Notes: generated from the sequence alone by a model not told the origin. Numbered from the stretch's first letter, positions 51,341 to 60,770 are shown. The stretch: 64,000 nt of DNA from Couchioplanes azureus (GCF_014648355.1 NZ_BMQY01000004.1:235924-299923), one strand, 5' to 3'. Numbers and translations: made by a program.

Positions 51341-52546
51341 ACCGACTCTCGTACCCCGCTTCGCGTCGACCTGTTCACCCGGGAGTACCCGCCGGAGGTG
51401 TACGGCGGCGCGGGCGTGCACGTCGAGTACCTCGCCCGGGACCTGCGCCCGCTCACCGACGTGCGGGTGCACTGCTTCGGCGGCGCGCGCGACGAGCCGG
51501 GAGTCACCGCGTACGCCGATCCCGCCGGGCTCTCCGGGGCGAACGCCGCCCTGCGCACGATGGGCGTCGACCTCGAGATGGCGGCGGGCGCCGAGGGCAC
51601 CGACATCGTGCACAGCCACACCTGGTACGCCAACCTGGCCGGGCACACCGCCAAGCTGCTGTACGGGGTCCCGCACGTGGTCACCACGCACAGCCTGGAG
51701 CCGTTGCGCCCGTGGAAGGCGGAGCAGCTCGGCGGCGGGTACGCCCTCTCGTCCTTCATCGAGCGCACGGCGATCGAGGCGGCCGACGCGATCATCGCCG
51801 TGTCCGCCGGGATGAAACGCGACGTGCTGGCGGCGTACCCGGGCGTCGACGCCGACAAGATCCGCGTGGTCTACAACGGCATCGACACCGCGCAGTACGC
51901 CCCGGACCACGGCACGGACGTGCTGGAGCGGCTCGGCATCGACCCGGCGCGCCCCAGCGTCGTCTTCGTCGGGCGCATCACCCGGCAGAAGGGCCTGCCG
52001 TACCTGATGCGCGCCTGCCACGACCTGCCCCCCGAGACGCAGATCGTGCTGCTCGCCGGCGCACCCGACACCAGGGAGATCGCCGCCGAGGTGGAGGGTC
52101 TGGCGATCCAGCTGCGCCACGCCCGCGACGCGCGCGGCGTGATCTGGGTGCAGGAGATGCTGCCCAAGCACGAGGTCGTGCAGGTGCTGACCCACGCGAC
52201 CGTCTTCGTCTGCCCCTCGGTCTACGAGCCCATGGGCATCGTGAACCTGGAGGCGATGGCCTGCGAGACCGCCGTGGTCGCCACCGCGACCGGCGGCATC
52301 CCCGAGGTGGTCGCGGACGGCGAGACCGGCCTGCTCGTGCCGATCGACCAGGTCACCGACGGCACCGGCACCCCGGTCGACCCGGACAAGTTCGTCGCCG
52401 ACCTGGCCGCCGCGATCCGCGGGCTCGTCGAGGACCCGGACCGGGCCCGGGACATGGGTCTCGCCGGGCGCCGCCGCGCGGTGGAGAAGTTCTCCTGGGC
52501 CACCATCGCCCAGGACACCCTGGAGGTCTACCGCTCGCTGCTCTGA
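51338..52546 (+). CDS. glgM: GT4 glycogen synthase / maltose-1-phosphate synthase
   Basis: 402-aa GT-B glycosyltransferase of family GT4. EYPPEVYGGAGVHVEYLA is the N-terminal glycine-rich motif, FVGRITRQKGLPYL the start of the C-terminal domain, and PSVYEPMGIVNLEAMAC the EX7E donor motif. This actinobacterial type, named glgA in older annotation, is related to GlgM (Rv1212c), which makes maltose-1-phosphate from ADP-glucose for the GlgE pathway. The adjacent glgC supports a role in alpha-glucan synthesis. The 3' end overlaps the convergent oxidoreductase gene by 19 bases. Confidence 0.92.
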   Translation: MTDSRTPLRVDLFTREYPPEVYGGAGVHVEYLARDLRPLTDVRVHCFGGARDEPGVTAYADPAGLSGANAALRTMGVDLEMAAGAEGTDIVHSHTWYANLAGHTAKLLYGVPHVVTTHSLEPLRPWKAEQLGGGYALSSFIERTAIEAADAIIAVSAGMKRDVLAAYPGVDADKIRVVYNGIDTAQYAPDHGTDVLERLGIDPARPSVVFVGRITRQKGLPYLMRACHDLPPETQIVLLAGAPDTREIAAEVEGLAIQLRHARDARGVIWVQEMLPKHEVVQVLTHATVFVCPSVYEPMGIVNLEAMACETAVVATATGGIPEVVADGETGLLVPIDQVTDGTGTPVDPDKFVADLAAAIRGLVEDPDRARDMGLAGRRRAVEKFSWATIAQDTLEVYRSLL

Positions 52547-53427
52547 AGCAGGGCGGCGGCGACCGCGCGCCCGGACGCCCAGGCCGTCTGGACGCGCGGC
52601 CGGCCGAACGCGTCCCCGCAGAGCCACACTCTGCCGTCGGTGGCGTAGGGGGCATCCGTCGCAGCCGGCTGGGCGTGGGTCCAGCGGTGCATGTGGACCC
52701 GCGGCTCGGCCGCGATGCCGAGCAGCTCACCGGTCGCGCGGGCGATGACCGCGGCGGCCGCGTCCGGGACGTCGAGGTGGTCGCGCGCCAGCCCCGGGGT
52801 CGAGTGCGCGACCAGCACCGGGGCGCGGTCGCCGCGCCGGTCGCCGTCGTCGCACACCGTCGCCAGCACCGGGTGGTCGTTCACGAACGCGCCGTGGAAG
52901 TCGCCCCAGACCCTTTCCGGGTACGCCAGTACGGCCGCCAGCACCGGCTGCCACCGTTGCCGCCGGGCGGCCTCGGCCACCGCGGCGCTCGGGCGCAGAA
53001 GCAACGCCTGCGGGCCGGGCATGGCCAGGACGACGGCGTCGGCGTCGTCCGGCACGGCCCGCACCTCGTGGCCGAGCCGGACGTCGAGCCCGGCGGCGAG
53101 GTCACCGGCGAGCGAGCGCAGGCCGCCCGGCGCCGCCCACCGCATCGGACCCGCGGCCGGCGAGCCGGGGTGCACGGCGAACGTGTCCGTCCAGGGCCGG
53201 GCGAGCCCGCGCGAGCGCCACCGCTCGGCGAGCGCGGCGAAGTCCGGGTCGTCGGCGACGAAGTAGGCGGCACCGATGTCGGCCCACCGCCCGTGGTGAC
53301 GCTCGCTCGCGAGCCGCCCGCCGACAACCCGGCCGCGCTCGAGGACCCGGACCCGCACCCCGGCGGCGGTGAGCTCCCGCGCGCACGCCAGCCCCGCGAT
53401 GCCGGCCCCGACGACGACCACGTTCAT
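52528..53427 (-). CDS. FAD-dependent oxidoreductase, renalase-like
   Basis: 299-aa flavoprotein. The FAD-binding Rossmann motif VVVGAGIAGLACARELTAAG begins at residue 4, followed by LERGRVVGGRLAS, where renalase-like amine oxidases carry the GGR sequence. RVWLCGDAFGRPRVQTAWASG near the C-terminus is the second FAD-binding segment. The substrate is unknown; bacterial renalase-like proteins may repair isomeric NAD(P)H. The gene converges on glgM with a short overlap. Confidence 0.82.
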   Translation of the reverse strand: MNVVVVGAGIAGLACARELTAAGVRVRVLERGRVVGGRLASERHHGRWADIGAAYFVADDPDFAALAERWRSRGLARPWTDTFAVHPGSPAAGPMRWAAPGGLRSLAGDLAAGLDVRLGHEVRAVPDDADAVVLAMPGPQALLLRPSAAVAEAARRQRWQPVLAAVLAYPERVWGDFHGAFVNDHPVLATVCDDGDRRGDRAPVLVAHSTPGLARDHLDVPDAAAAVIARATGELLGIAAEPRVHMHRWTHAQPAATDAPYATDGRVWLCGDAFGRPRVQTAWASGRAVAAALLQSSER

Positions 53428-53459
53428 GCCACGACTCTAGGAGCGGGCACACTGGGTGG

Positions 53460-55085
53460 GTGCCCCGTCCCCCCGCCAGGCTCATCCTGATCTCCGCCGT
53501 CGTGCTGCTGGCGGTCGTCGCGCTCGGCGCCGCCCTCGTGCGCTCCGCCGCCCCCGACGACCCGCCGCCGGCCCCGGTCACCGGCCAGGCGGCGGTGAGC
53601 GCGGCCGGGCGCTGCGGCGCCGTGCCGGTGCGGGCCACCCGGGAGCTGCGCGGCATGTGGCTGACCACGGTCATGAACATCGACTGGCCCAGCCGGCCCG
53701 GCCTGGGCGAGGCGCAGGTCCGCGCCGAGTACCTGCGGTGGCTCGACCTGGCCGTGGCCCAGCGCCACAACGCGATCTTCGTGCACGTCCGGCCGTCCGG
53801 GGACGCGTTCTGGCCCTCGGCGTACGCGCCCTGGTCCGAGTGGCTCACCGGCAAGCGGGACGGCCGGTCGCCCGGGTGGGACCCGATGGCGTTCATGGTG
53901 GCCGAGGCGCACGCGCGCAACCTGGAGTTCCACGCCTGGTTCAACCCGTACCGGGGGACCCAGCCCGGCCCCCGCGGCCCCGGCGCGGACTTCGCGAAGC
54001 TGGCGCCGAACCATCCGCTGCGCGCCCACCGCGACTGGGCGATCGCGTATCCGGACGGCCCGCGGGCCCGGCTCTACTTCGACCCCGGCAACCCCGCGGC
54101 CCGCCGGTTCGTCGAGGACGCCATGCTGGAGGCGGTGCAGCGCTACGACGTGGACGGCGTGCACTTCGACGACTTCTTCTACCCGTACCCGGAGGGCGGC
54201 GGCAACACCTTCCGCGACGACGCCAGCTTCGCCGCCCGGGCGGACAAGTCTCTCGGCCGTGCCCAGTGGCGCCGGCAGAACGTGAACACGCTGGTCCGGG
54301 AGATGAGCGAGCGGATCAAGCAGCTCAAGCCGTGGGTCAAGTTCGGGATCAGCCCGTTCGGCATCTGGCGCAACAAGAGCACCGACCCGGCCGGCTCCGA
54401 CAGCCGGGGGCTGCAGAGCTACGACACCATCTACGCCGACACCCGCACGTGGGTCCGCGAGCGCTGGCTCGACTACGTGGTGCCGCAGCTCTACTGGGCG
54501 ATCGGCTTCGACAAGGCCGACTACGCCAAGATCCTGCCCTGGTGGGCGGAGCTGGTCGAGGGCACCGGCGTGCAGCTCTACATCGGTCAGGGCGACTACC
54601 GGGTCGGCGAGAAGGGCCCGTGGCGCGAGCCCGGCCAGCTCGACCGTCAGCTCGCCCTCAACGACACCTACGGCGTGCACGGCAGCGTCCACTTCAGCGC
54701 CAAGCAGGTCCGCGCCGACCGGCTGGGCGCGGTCACCCGCTACCGCACCCGGCACTACGCGACGCCCGCGCTGCTGCCGGCCATGGAGCGCCTGCCGGCG
54801 CGGGCGCCGTCCGCGCCGCGGGTGACCGCCGCCCGGCACGCCGGCGGCGTCACGGCCGTGGAGTGGCAGGCGGGCGGCGGCGCGGAACCGGTCTCCTGGG
54901 CGCTCTACCGGGTCGACGGCGCCGCGGCGAACCTCGTGGCCACCGGCCGGGCGGGTGTGCAGCAGGTGGTGGATCCCGCCCCGCCGGCCGGGGGCGCCAC
55001 CTACTGCCTGAGCGCGCTGGACCGCTCCGGCAACGAGAGCCCGCCGAGCAATCCCGTCACCACCGTCCCCGCCGCACCGGACTAG
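53460..55085 (+). CDS. GHL10 family glycosidase, secreted
   Basis: 541-aa exported protein. Residues 7-28 are a signal or anchor helix. RGMWLTTVMNIDWPSRPG and the GHL10 (DUF187) barrel follow, with DGVHFDDFFYPYP, HAWFNPYR and VVPQLYWAIGFDKADY. The C-terminal 90 residues resemble a fibronectin III domain. GHL10 proteins are related to the YngK group, which acts on cell-wall or acidic polysaccharides; the substrate is uncertain. GTG 53460 has no strong ribosome binding site. The stop overlaps the convergent DUF418 gene by four bases (CTAG). Confidence 0.87.
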   Translation: MPRPPARLILISAVVLLAVVALGAALVRSAAPDDPPPAPVTGQAAVSAAGRCGAVPVRATRELRGMWLTTVMNIDWPSRPGLGEAQVRAEYLRWLDLAVAQRHNAIFVHVRPSGDAFWPSAYAPWSEWLTGKRDGRSPGWDPMAFMVAEAHARNLEFHAWFNPYRGTQPGPRGPGADFAKLAPNHPLRAHRDWAIAYPDGPRARLYFDPGNPAARRFVEDAMLEAVQRYDVDGVHFDDFFYPYPEGGGNTFRDDASFAARADKSLGRAQWRRQNVNTLVREMSERIKQLKPWVKFGISPFGIWRNKSTDPAGSDSRGLQSYDTIYADTRTWVRERWLDYVVPQLYWAIGFDKADYAKILPWWAELVEGTGVQLYIGQGDYRVGEKGPWREPGQLDRQLALNDTYGVHGSVHFSAKQVRADRLGAVTRYRTRHYATPALLPAMERLPARAPSAPRVTAARHAGGVTAVEWQAGGGAEPVSWALYRVDGAAANLVATGRAGVQQVVDPAPPAGGATYCLSALDRSGNESPPSNPVTTVPAAPD

Positions 55086-56350
55086 GCGAGGTCCCGCCGG
55101 TCGCCGCCGTCCGCGGGGACGGCCGCCGGCGCGGTCCGCCAGCGCGGCCAGGTGGCGTTGGTCGCCGCCCGGAGCACCCATTCGAGCGGGCCGTGCGGGT
55201 GCCGGCCCATCCACCAGTGGCAGGCCGCGAGCTGCACGGCGAACACCCCGAGCGCCAGGGCGACCACCGGCAAGGGCGACAGGCGGCCGACCATCGCGGC
55301 GCCGTACCCGGTGAAGACGAGCGCACAGACCATCGACTGGGTGAGGTAGGCCGTCAGCGTCATCCGGCCGGCCGGCGACAGCCACCGGACCGCCCGGCGG
55401 CCCCGGACGCCCGAGGCCCACCGCAGCACGGTGGCCGCGTAGGCGGCCGCCAGCAGGGGCGCGGTGAGCATGTCCACGCCGAGCGCGAACAGCTGGTAGG
55501 CGGTGCCCGGGTGGTCCAGGCTCGCGTGGGCGTAGACGATCCCCCCGGCCAGCCCCACCGGCACCCCGACCCACGGGAACCGGCGCAGCGTGCGGGCGCT
55601 GCGGCCGGGGTCGGCCAGCAGGCGGTTCTTGCCGGCCGCCAGGCCCAGCAGGAAGGCTGCCAGGGCGGCCGGGGCCTGGAAGAAGACCAGCAGCTGCATG
55701 ACCTCCGGCAGCTGGTCCAGGTAGGTCGCGACCACCGACGCCGGACCGCCCCGCAGTCCGTCGGCGGTGCGCTGGGCCTGCGCGCTCACCGCGGCGGTGT
55801 CGAGGCCACCGCCGCCGGCGGCCGCCTGGACGGCGGCGAGGCCCAGGTAGCCCGCGGCGGTGACGGCCAGCAACGCGATCGCGGTCCGCACCGCGGTGCG
55901 CGGACGGAGGCGGCGCAGCGCGAGCAGCAGCAGGCCCAGGCAGGCGTACGTGGTGAGGATGTCGCCCGGGAAGAGGACGACGGCGTGCAACGCACCGATC
56001 GCGAACAGCGCCGCCAGGCGGCGCAGGAAGCGGGGCACGAAGCGGCTTCCGCTGCGCGCCGCCGAGTCCATCTGCAGGGTGACGCTGTATCCGAAGAGGA
56101 ACGAGAACAGCAGATAGAACTTCGTCTCGAACAGGATCGTCACGAGGTAGCGCACCGCGCGGTCGAGCGGCGCCGTGAAACCGGGATCCTCCAGCCCCGT
56201 GCCCTGGTACGCCGAGGCGAAGTAGGTGATGTTGACCATGAGGATGCCCAGCAGGGCGAAGCCCCGCAGCGCGTCCACGACCGGCAGGCGGCCTCCCCCG
56301 CCGGCCTGCGGTGTCACCGTCTCCCGCGCCCCGCTTACCGCCTGGTGCAT
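55082..56350 (-). CDS. DUF418 membrane protein
   Basis: 422-aa polytopic protein with ten to eleven hydrophobic segments. VVDALRGFALLGILMVNITYF at the N-terminus and RWLSPAGRMTLTAYLTQSMVC, then CHWWMGRHPHGPLEWVLRAAT, are the DUF418 signatures of this actinobacterial and proteobacterial family, distantly like acyltransferase-3. Function is unknown. ATG 56350 follows GGAGCGGGG at a good distance. The divergent GNAT-PaaX operon starts 100 bases away. Confidence 0.88.
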   Translation of the reverse strand: MHQAVSGARETVTPQAGGGGRLPVVDALRGFALLGILMVNITYFASAYQGTGLEDPGFTAPLDRAVRYLVTILFETKFYLLFSFLFGYSVTLQMDSAARSGSRFVPRFLRRLAALFAIGALHAVVLFPGDILTTYACLGLLLLALRRLRPRTAVRTAIALLAVTAAGYLGLAAVQAAAGGGGLDTAAVSAQAQRTADGLRGGPASVVATYLDQLPEVMQLLVFFQAPAALAAFLLGLAAGKNRLLADPGRSARTLRRFPWVGVPVGLAGGIVYAHASLDHPGTAYQLFALGVDMLTAPLLAAAYAATVLRWASGVRGRRAVRWLSPAGRMTLTAYLTQSMVCALVFTGYGAAMVGRLSPLPVVALALGVFAVQLAACHWWMGRHPHGPLEWVLRAATNATWPRWRTAPAAVPADGGDRRDLA

Positions 56351-56377
56351 GCCCCGCTCCAAATCTATCGCTCGTCA

Positions 56378-56387
56378 AACGATCGTT
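56378..56387. promoter_or_regulatory. Palindrome in the DUF418/GNAT divergent promoter
   Basis: AACGATCGTT is a perfect 10-bp palindrome in the 102-base gap between the divergent DUF418 and GNAT genes. AAATCTATC (56361-56369) and GATAGAGTTT (56411-56420) form a wider near-inverted repeat around it. A regulator of the PaaX type is encoded in the operon on the right, so autoregulation is plausible. Confidence 0.4.
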
Positions 56388-56452
56388 GCGCCGATGAACG
56401 TACAGCGGATGATAGAGTTTGCACAACGAGAGCGAGACGAGGAGGCGTGACC

Positions 56453-57076
56453 GTGCGCACGGGTGACCGCCGCGAGATCACGGTGCGGCGCGACGTGCCC
56501 GCGGGCGCCGAGCGGCGCGTGGCCGAGCTGTACTGGGCGGCCTTCGGGCGCAAACTGGGCCCGGCGCTGCACCCGCCGGAGACGGGACGGCGCTTCCTCG
56601 CCGCCCACCTGCACCACGATCGGGCAGTGGTCGCGCTCGCCGGCGACCGCGTGGTCGGCGTCGCCGGCTACCAGCTCGGCGGCCGGGGGCTCACCGGTGG
56701 CGGCGCCGCCGACGTCCTGCGCGCCTACGGCATCGTGCGGGGCCTGCCGCGGCTCGCGCTTCTCGCGCTCCTGGACCGCACCCCGGCGCCCGGGCAGCTC
56801 GTCATGGACGGCATCGCCGTCGACGCGGACCACCGCGGCCGCGGCATCGGCAGCGCCCTGCTCGCGGAGATCGCCCGCGTCGCAGCCGGCAGCGGTTGCG
56901 ACCGCATCCGCCTGGACGTCGTCGACGTCAACCCCCGGGCGCGGGCGCTGTACGAACGGCACGGGTTCACCGCCGTGCGCACCGAGCAAACCCCCTACCT
57001 GCGGCGCCTCATGGGATTCGGCGCCGTCACCACCATGCAGCGCACCCTCGGCGACCGCCGGGACGAGCGGCGATGA
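56453..57076 (+). CDS. GNAT-family N-acetyltransferase
   Basis: 207-aa acetyltransferase. VMDGIAVDADHRGRGIGSAL is the acetyl-CoA binding motif A, and DVVDVNPRARALYERHGF motif B. The N-terminal half is unlike RimI. The substrate is unknown. I chose GTG 56453 because GAGGAGG is seven bases upstream; the GTG at 56447 lies too close to it. The stop overlaps the next gene (ATGA), so it is coupled to the PaaX regulator. Confidence 0.85.
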   Translation: MRTGDRREITVRRDVPAGAERRVAELYWAAFGRKLGPALHPPETGRRFLAAHLHHDRAVVALAGDRVVGVAGYQLGGRGLTGGGAADVLRAYGIVRGLPRLALLALLDRTPAPGQLVMDGIAVDADHRGRGIGSALLAEIARVAAGSGCDRIRLDVVDVNPRARALYERHGFTAVRTEQTPYLRRLMGFGAVTTMQRTLGDRRDERR

Positions 57077-57942
57077 CCCGCGACGTGATCACCACCCGCC
57101 TGCTGGTGCACGCGATGGTCCGCGAGGACGGCACGGTGGACACCGACGGTCTGTACACGGTGGCCGGCGCGCTGGGCATGACGGACCAGCAGGTGCGCCT
57201 CTGCCTCAAACGACTCGTGGCCGAAGGGCGCTTCACCCAGCAGGGGCGGGGCCGCAAGGCATCGCTGCGCACCACCGCCGACATCACCGGCGCCGTCGCC
57301 CCCGAGGCCGGCTACGTCCGGTACGCGTACCGCCAGGACCGCGGCGACGCCGGCTGGGACGGCACCTGGCACCTCGTCGCGTTCGCGATTCCCGAGTCGG
57401 CCCGCGCGGCCCGCGACACCCTGCGCGACACCATCCTGCGACTCGGCGCGGCCGCCGTCCAGGGCGGACTGTACGTGACGGCCAACCCCGTCACCCCGCT
57501 GGTCGAGGCCGCAGCCCGCCGGCTCGGCGTGCTGGACTCGGTCACCTTCCTCACCAGCCGCGACCTGCGCATCGGCGGACAGCAGGATCCCGCCGCGCTG
57601 GCCGCGAGGCTCTGGCCGCTCGACGAGCTCGCCGCCCGCTACGACCGGCTGGCCGCGCTCGCCGGCGCCGGCCTCGACCGGCTCGCGGGCACCGCCGCGC
57701 TGTCCGGCACCGATCAGCTGGTCCTCGCGCTGGAACTGGCCGCCGAGTTCACCCGCGCGATGGAACCCGATCCGCTGCTGCCACCGGAACTGCTCCCCCA
57801 GCCCTGGAGCGGCGCCCACGCCCGGCACCTCGCGGCCCGCTGCTGGACCCGCCTGCTCGAGATCCGGCCGCCGACCGGCGGAGAGCCCCGGCTGTTCCGG
57901 CTCTACGCCGACATCGTCCGCGAGGCGGCCCCGCCTTCCTGA
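57073..57942 (+). CDS. PaaX-family transcriptional regulator
   Basis: 289-aa protein. The N-terminal winged helix (GMTDQQVRLCLKRLVAEGRF, residues about 34-55) leads into RKASLRTTADI. WDGTWHLVAFAIPESARAARD is the PaaX middle-domain signature, and a C-terminal domain of about 100 residues follows. PaaX proteins repress phenylacetate catabolism or related genes on binding an aryl-CoA. Here the neighbour is an acetyltransferase, so the ligand differs or is unknown. The gene is the second of a two-gene operon. Confidence 0.88.
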   Translation: MTRDVITTRLLVHAMVREDGTVDTDGLYTVAGALGMTDQQVRLCLKRLVAEGRFTQQGRGRKASLRTTADITGAVAPEAGYVRYAYRQDRGDAGWDGTWHLVAFAIPESARAARDTLRDTILRLGAAAVQGGLYVTANPVTPLVEAAARRLGVLDSVTFLTSRDLRIGGQQDPAALAARLWPLDELAARYDRLAALAGAGLDRLAGTAALSGTDQLVLALELAAEFTRAMEPDPLLPPELLPQPWSGAHARHLAARCWTRLLEIRPPTGGEPRLFRLYADIVREAAPPS

Positions 57943-57951
57943 GCGGCCGGG

Positions 57952-58971
57952 CTACACCCGGTCGCCGCGCAGGGTCTGGGACGGTGAGACGCCGTAGCGG
58001 GCGCGGTAGGCGCCCGCGAAGCGGCCCAGGTGGGTGAAGCCCCACCGGTACGCGACCTCGCTGACGCTGACCTCGTTCTTGTCCGCCCGGGTCAGCTCGG
58101 CGTGCACCCCTTCCAGGCGCAGCCGGCGCAGGTAGGTCAGCGGTGGCACGCCCACGTGCTGGCGGAACGACTCCTGCAGCACACGGATGCCGACCCCGGC
58201 GATGGCGGCCAGCTCGGTCGCGGTGAAGGCGCGGCCCGGTTCGGCGTGCATCGCGTCGAGCGTGCGCTTGACCGTGCGCGGGCGCCGCGCGGTCGGCTGG
58301 CCGGGGACGCCGTCGCCGGAGGCGTGCTCGACCGCGCCGGCCAGGCCGCTGATCACCAGGTCGCGCCAGCGGCGCAACAGCCAGGGCAGGGCGATCAGCC
58401 CGTCGGTCTCGCGCAGCTCGGCGTGCAGCAGGCGGATCAGCCCCATCCAGCTGCGCCCCGGGCCGGCGGCCGTGCCGAAGGTGGCGCCCAGCGGCAGCGG
58501 CGCGCCGCCGGGCGGGTCCAGCGCCTCCAGCTCGCGTTCGAACGCGAGCCGCTCCACCTTGACGCTGTAGAGGCGGCAGTCGGCCGACCAGCGCAGGTCG
58601 ATGTCGCCGACCGGCTGGAACACCGCGGCGCGGCCCGGATCGGCGGTCGTCGCCGCGCCGCGGTGCAGCGCATGGACCTGCCCGGTGAGCGGCGCCAGCA
58701 CGTGGTAGGCCGTGCGCAGGTCGCCGATCGCCACGCAGATCTCCACCCCGTAGCTGACCTCGCCCACGGTCAGCGGGCCGAGCTGCACGACGTCGCCCGA
58801 GAAGGCGAAGCCCTCGATGCCGCCGGCCGGTTTCACCTCGAGCGGGCCGTAGAACATCCGGCGGCAGAAGGCGCGCGCCTCGTCCACGTCCGTCGTTCTC
58901 AGCGTGGAGCGGCCCGGCACGTCCGTCAGCACCGGACCAGGATCCCGATCAGCCTCCCCTGCCGTGTCCAT
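57952..58971 (-). CDS. AraC-family transcriptional regulator
   Basis: 339-aa regulator. The N-terminal ligand-binding region (about 1-210) is of the cupin-like type AraC_binding_2 (PLEVKPAGGIEGFAFSG, RAAVFQPVGDIDLRWSADCR). The C-terminal double helix-turn-helix is ATELAAIAGVGIRVLQESFR and EVSVSEVAYRWGFTHLGRFAGAYRARYG, the second being the AraC signature. The target genes are unknown; the gene is monocistronic between the PaaX operon and the DUF4331 operon. Confidence 0.92.
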   Translation of the reverse strand: MDTAGEADRDPGPVLTDVPGRSTLRTTDVDEARAFCRRMFYGPLEVKPAGGIEGFAFSGDVVQLGPLTVGEVSYGVEICVAIGDLRTAYHVLAPLTGQVHALHRGAATTADPGRAAVFQPVGDIDLRWSADCRLYSVKVERLAFERELEALDPPGGAPLPLGATFGTAAGPGRSWMGLIRLLHAELRETDGLIALPWLLRRWRDLVISGLAGAVEHASGDGVPGQPTARRPRTVKRTLDAMHAEPGRAFTATELAAIAGVGIRVLQESFRQHVGVPPLTYLRRLRLEGVHAELTRADKNEVSVSEVAYRWGFTHLGRFAGAYRARYGVSPSQTLRGDRV

Positions 58972-59007
58972 CAGCTCACCCTAGACCGACACAGGGGTCA
59001 CCGGGAG

Positions 59008-59349
59008 TTACAGAATGGCCGCTTCCGGCCATTCGTACTCGGCGACGGCCCCGCCGGCCACGTCGACCTCGGCCAGCGGGGTCACCGGATCGCGCCAGAC
59101 GACGTACCGGCCGGCCGGCAGGCTGTCGATGACCACACTGAACATGACGCCGTCGCTGACGTAGCGGGCCCGGACCGCCGCGTGGGTCCGCCGGGTCGCG
59201 TCGCCCACCGGGCTGACCTCGATCTCGTGCCCGTGCAGGCTGCCCGGGGTGTGGATGACCAGGGCGCCGATCCCGGCACCGATGTTGAGCACCACGGTGC
59301 CCTGGCCGGAGGGGGCGAGGGTGTGGTGGTGGTGAACGCCGACGCTCAC
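59008..59349 (-). CDS. Hypothetical protein of DUF4331 operon
   Basis: 113-aa protein, mostly beta. It begins MSVGVHHHHTLAPSGQGTVV with a run of four histidines, then VLNIGAGIGALVIHTPGSLHG, HEIEVSPVGDATRRTHAAVR and VIDSLPAGRYVVWRD. The GTG start overlaps the DUF4331 stop (GTGA), so it is cotranscribed. I do not recognise a family. Its position and the His run hint at metal or ligand binding but nothing proves it. Confidence 0.65.
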   Translation of the reverse strand: MSVGVHHHHTLAPSGQGTVVLNIGAGIGALVIHTPGSLHGHEIEVSPVGDATRRTHAAVRARYVSDGVMFSVVIDSLPAGRYVVWRDPVTPLAEVDVAGGAVAEYEWPEAAIL

Positions 59350-60755
59350 TTGCCGTCCTCCGCCGGTGGGTTGTTGAAGCCGTCGAACGGCACGCCCAGG
59401 TAGGGGAACTTCTTGAGCAGCTTCGCGCTACCGTCCTTGATCGTCAGACCCTGCTCCACCAGCGCGGCCGCCTCGTCCGGCTTGAACTTCTCGTCGACCA
59501 GCGGCACGGTCACGCCGGCGATCGCCCGCAGCGAGATGGACACCACGTCGTCGGCGACCCGCCGCCCGTTCGGGAACCCGGCCAGGTCACCGCCGAGGAT
59601 GCCGAAGCCGTTCTCGTCCTTGGTCGGCGGCACCGCGGTGTTGAGCCGCAGCATGTCGGCCTGGGTCTCGCCGGTGTTGTTCTGGAAGTTGTCGATGATG
59701 CCGTCCGGGATGCCGGTCAGCAGGATCGCGACGAGGTCCGCGCGGGCGGTCTTGGCCTCGTTGAGCTCGGCGAGCCGGTCGAACAGGCCCGGGTAGAGCA
59801 CCGGCAGCAGCTGCGCCAGCTCCGGCTGCTCGACGAACTCCGCGAAGCGCTTGTCCTCGCTGGGCGGCAGGCTGTTCCACAGGTCCTTCTGCGCCATCGG
59901 CACGATGACCTCGTTGAACAGCGGGTTGCCCAGGCGCGACACCTGCACGTGCGGGCCGACGTACACGTCCTCGTCGTTCTTCCTGCCGTGCCGGACCTGC
60001 ACCTGGCGGCGGCTGGCCGAGGTCCACACGCCGATGACCGCTCCCGCGTCGCGCCCGCGGACCTTCTTCTTGCCGTCCTTGCGGACCATGTGCATCGGGA
60101 CCTGGATCGCGATGCTGTGCACGTTCGTCTTGTCGGTGGCGTTGACCGCCTTGCCGGCGTAGTTGAACAGCTTCTGGCCGACCAGGTGCTTGTCCTGGAA
60201 CGGGCGCAGGGTGCCCAGGTCGAAGATGGAGCCCAGGTCGACGAAGAACGGGTCCGCCCGCTGGCCGGCGAAGACCTTCTCGCCCGTCTTCAGCTTGTGC
60301 ACCGCGTCCTCGGCGAGCTTGTCGTAGTCCGGAATGGACAGCGGACCGACGTTGCACGGCGGGCACGGCAGTTTCTCGGCGAGCACGGTGTGCTTACCGT
60401 GCGAATCCACGCGGGTCACCGAGTAGAACTGGCGGCGGTTCCAGTTCTCACTGTCCAGCGACTCGATCGGCCCGGTGTTGTAGAGGAACGTCCGGTCGTT
60501 TCGCAGTTCGGTGCGGAATCGGAACTGGTACGTCAGATCGGGACGCCCGTCACCGTTGTTGTCGACGTGCACCTCGTAGAGCACGTCGTCGCCGAATTCG
60601 AAGAAGTTCGGCCCGCTCGCCGGCGACTGCATGGGCACGTAGTTGGCGATGAGCGTCACGGTGTCCGGATGGTCCGGGCTCACGAACGCGTACAGGTCGG
60701 AGCTGTCGGCCACGGGATCCTTGCTGATCTCCGGGGCTTCGCGGTGCGAGGACAT
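59346..60755 (-). CDS. DUF4331 domain-containing protein
   Basis: 469-aa protein of the DUF4331 family. The family begins SSHREAP here (MSSHREAPEISKDPVADSSD), with DLYAFVSPDHPDTVTLIANYVPMQSPASGPN and SPNFFEFGDDVLYEVHVDN-like segments (quoted in parts). The middle has repeated beta-rich elements. No signal peptide is seen. Function is unknown; homologues occur in many actinobacteria. The gene is between a small Tat-type protein gene (60771) and the His-rich protein gene (59008), all on the minus strand. Confidence 0.85.
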   Translation of the reverse strand: MSSHREAPEISKDPVADSSDLYAFVSPDHPDTVTLIANYVPMQSPASGPNFFEFGDDVLYEVHVDNNGDGRPDLTYQFRFRTELRNDRTFLYNTGPIESLDSENWNRRQFYSVTRVDSHGKHTVLAEKLPCPPCNVGPLSIPDYDKLAEDAVHKLKTGEKVFAGQRADPFFVDLGSIFDLGTLRPFQDKHLVGQKLFNYAGKAVNATDKTNVHSIAIQVPMHMVRKDGKKKVRGRDAGAVIGVWTSASRRQVQVRHGRKNDEDVYVGPHVQVSRLGNPLFNEVIVPMAQKDLWNSLPPSEDKRFAEFVEQPELAQLLPVLYPGLFDRLAELNEAKTARADLVAILLTGIPDGIIDNFQNNTGETQADMLRLNTAVPPTKDENGFGILGGDLAGFPNGRRVADDVVSISLRAIAGVTVPLVDEKFKPDEAAALVEQGLTIKDGSAKLLKKFPYLGVPFDGFNNPPAEDGK

Positions 60756-60770
60756 GGGTTGCCTTCCTGA

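Noticed and set aside
48144..51341. A 1065-codon plus-strand frame and a 1214-codon minus-strand frame (48214-51858)
   Set aside because: They are out-of-frame or antisense shadows of the ABC-F, glgC and glgM genes, which have clear domains.
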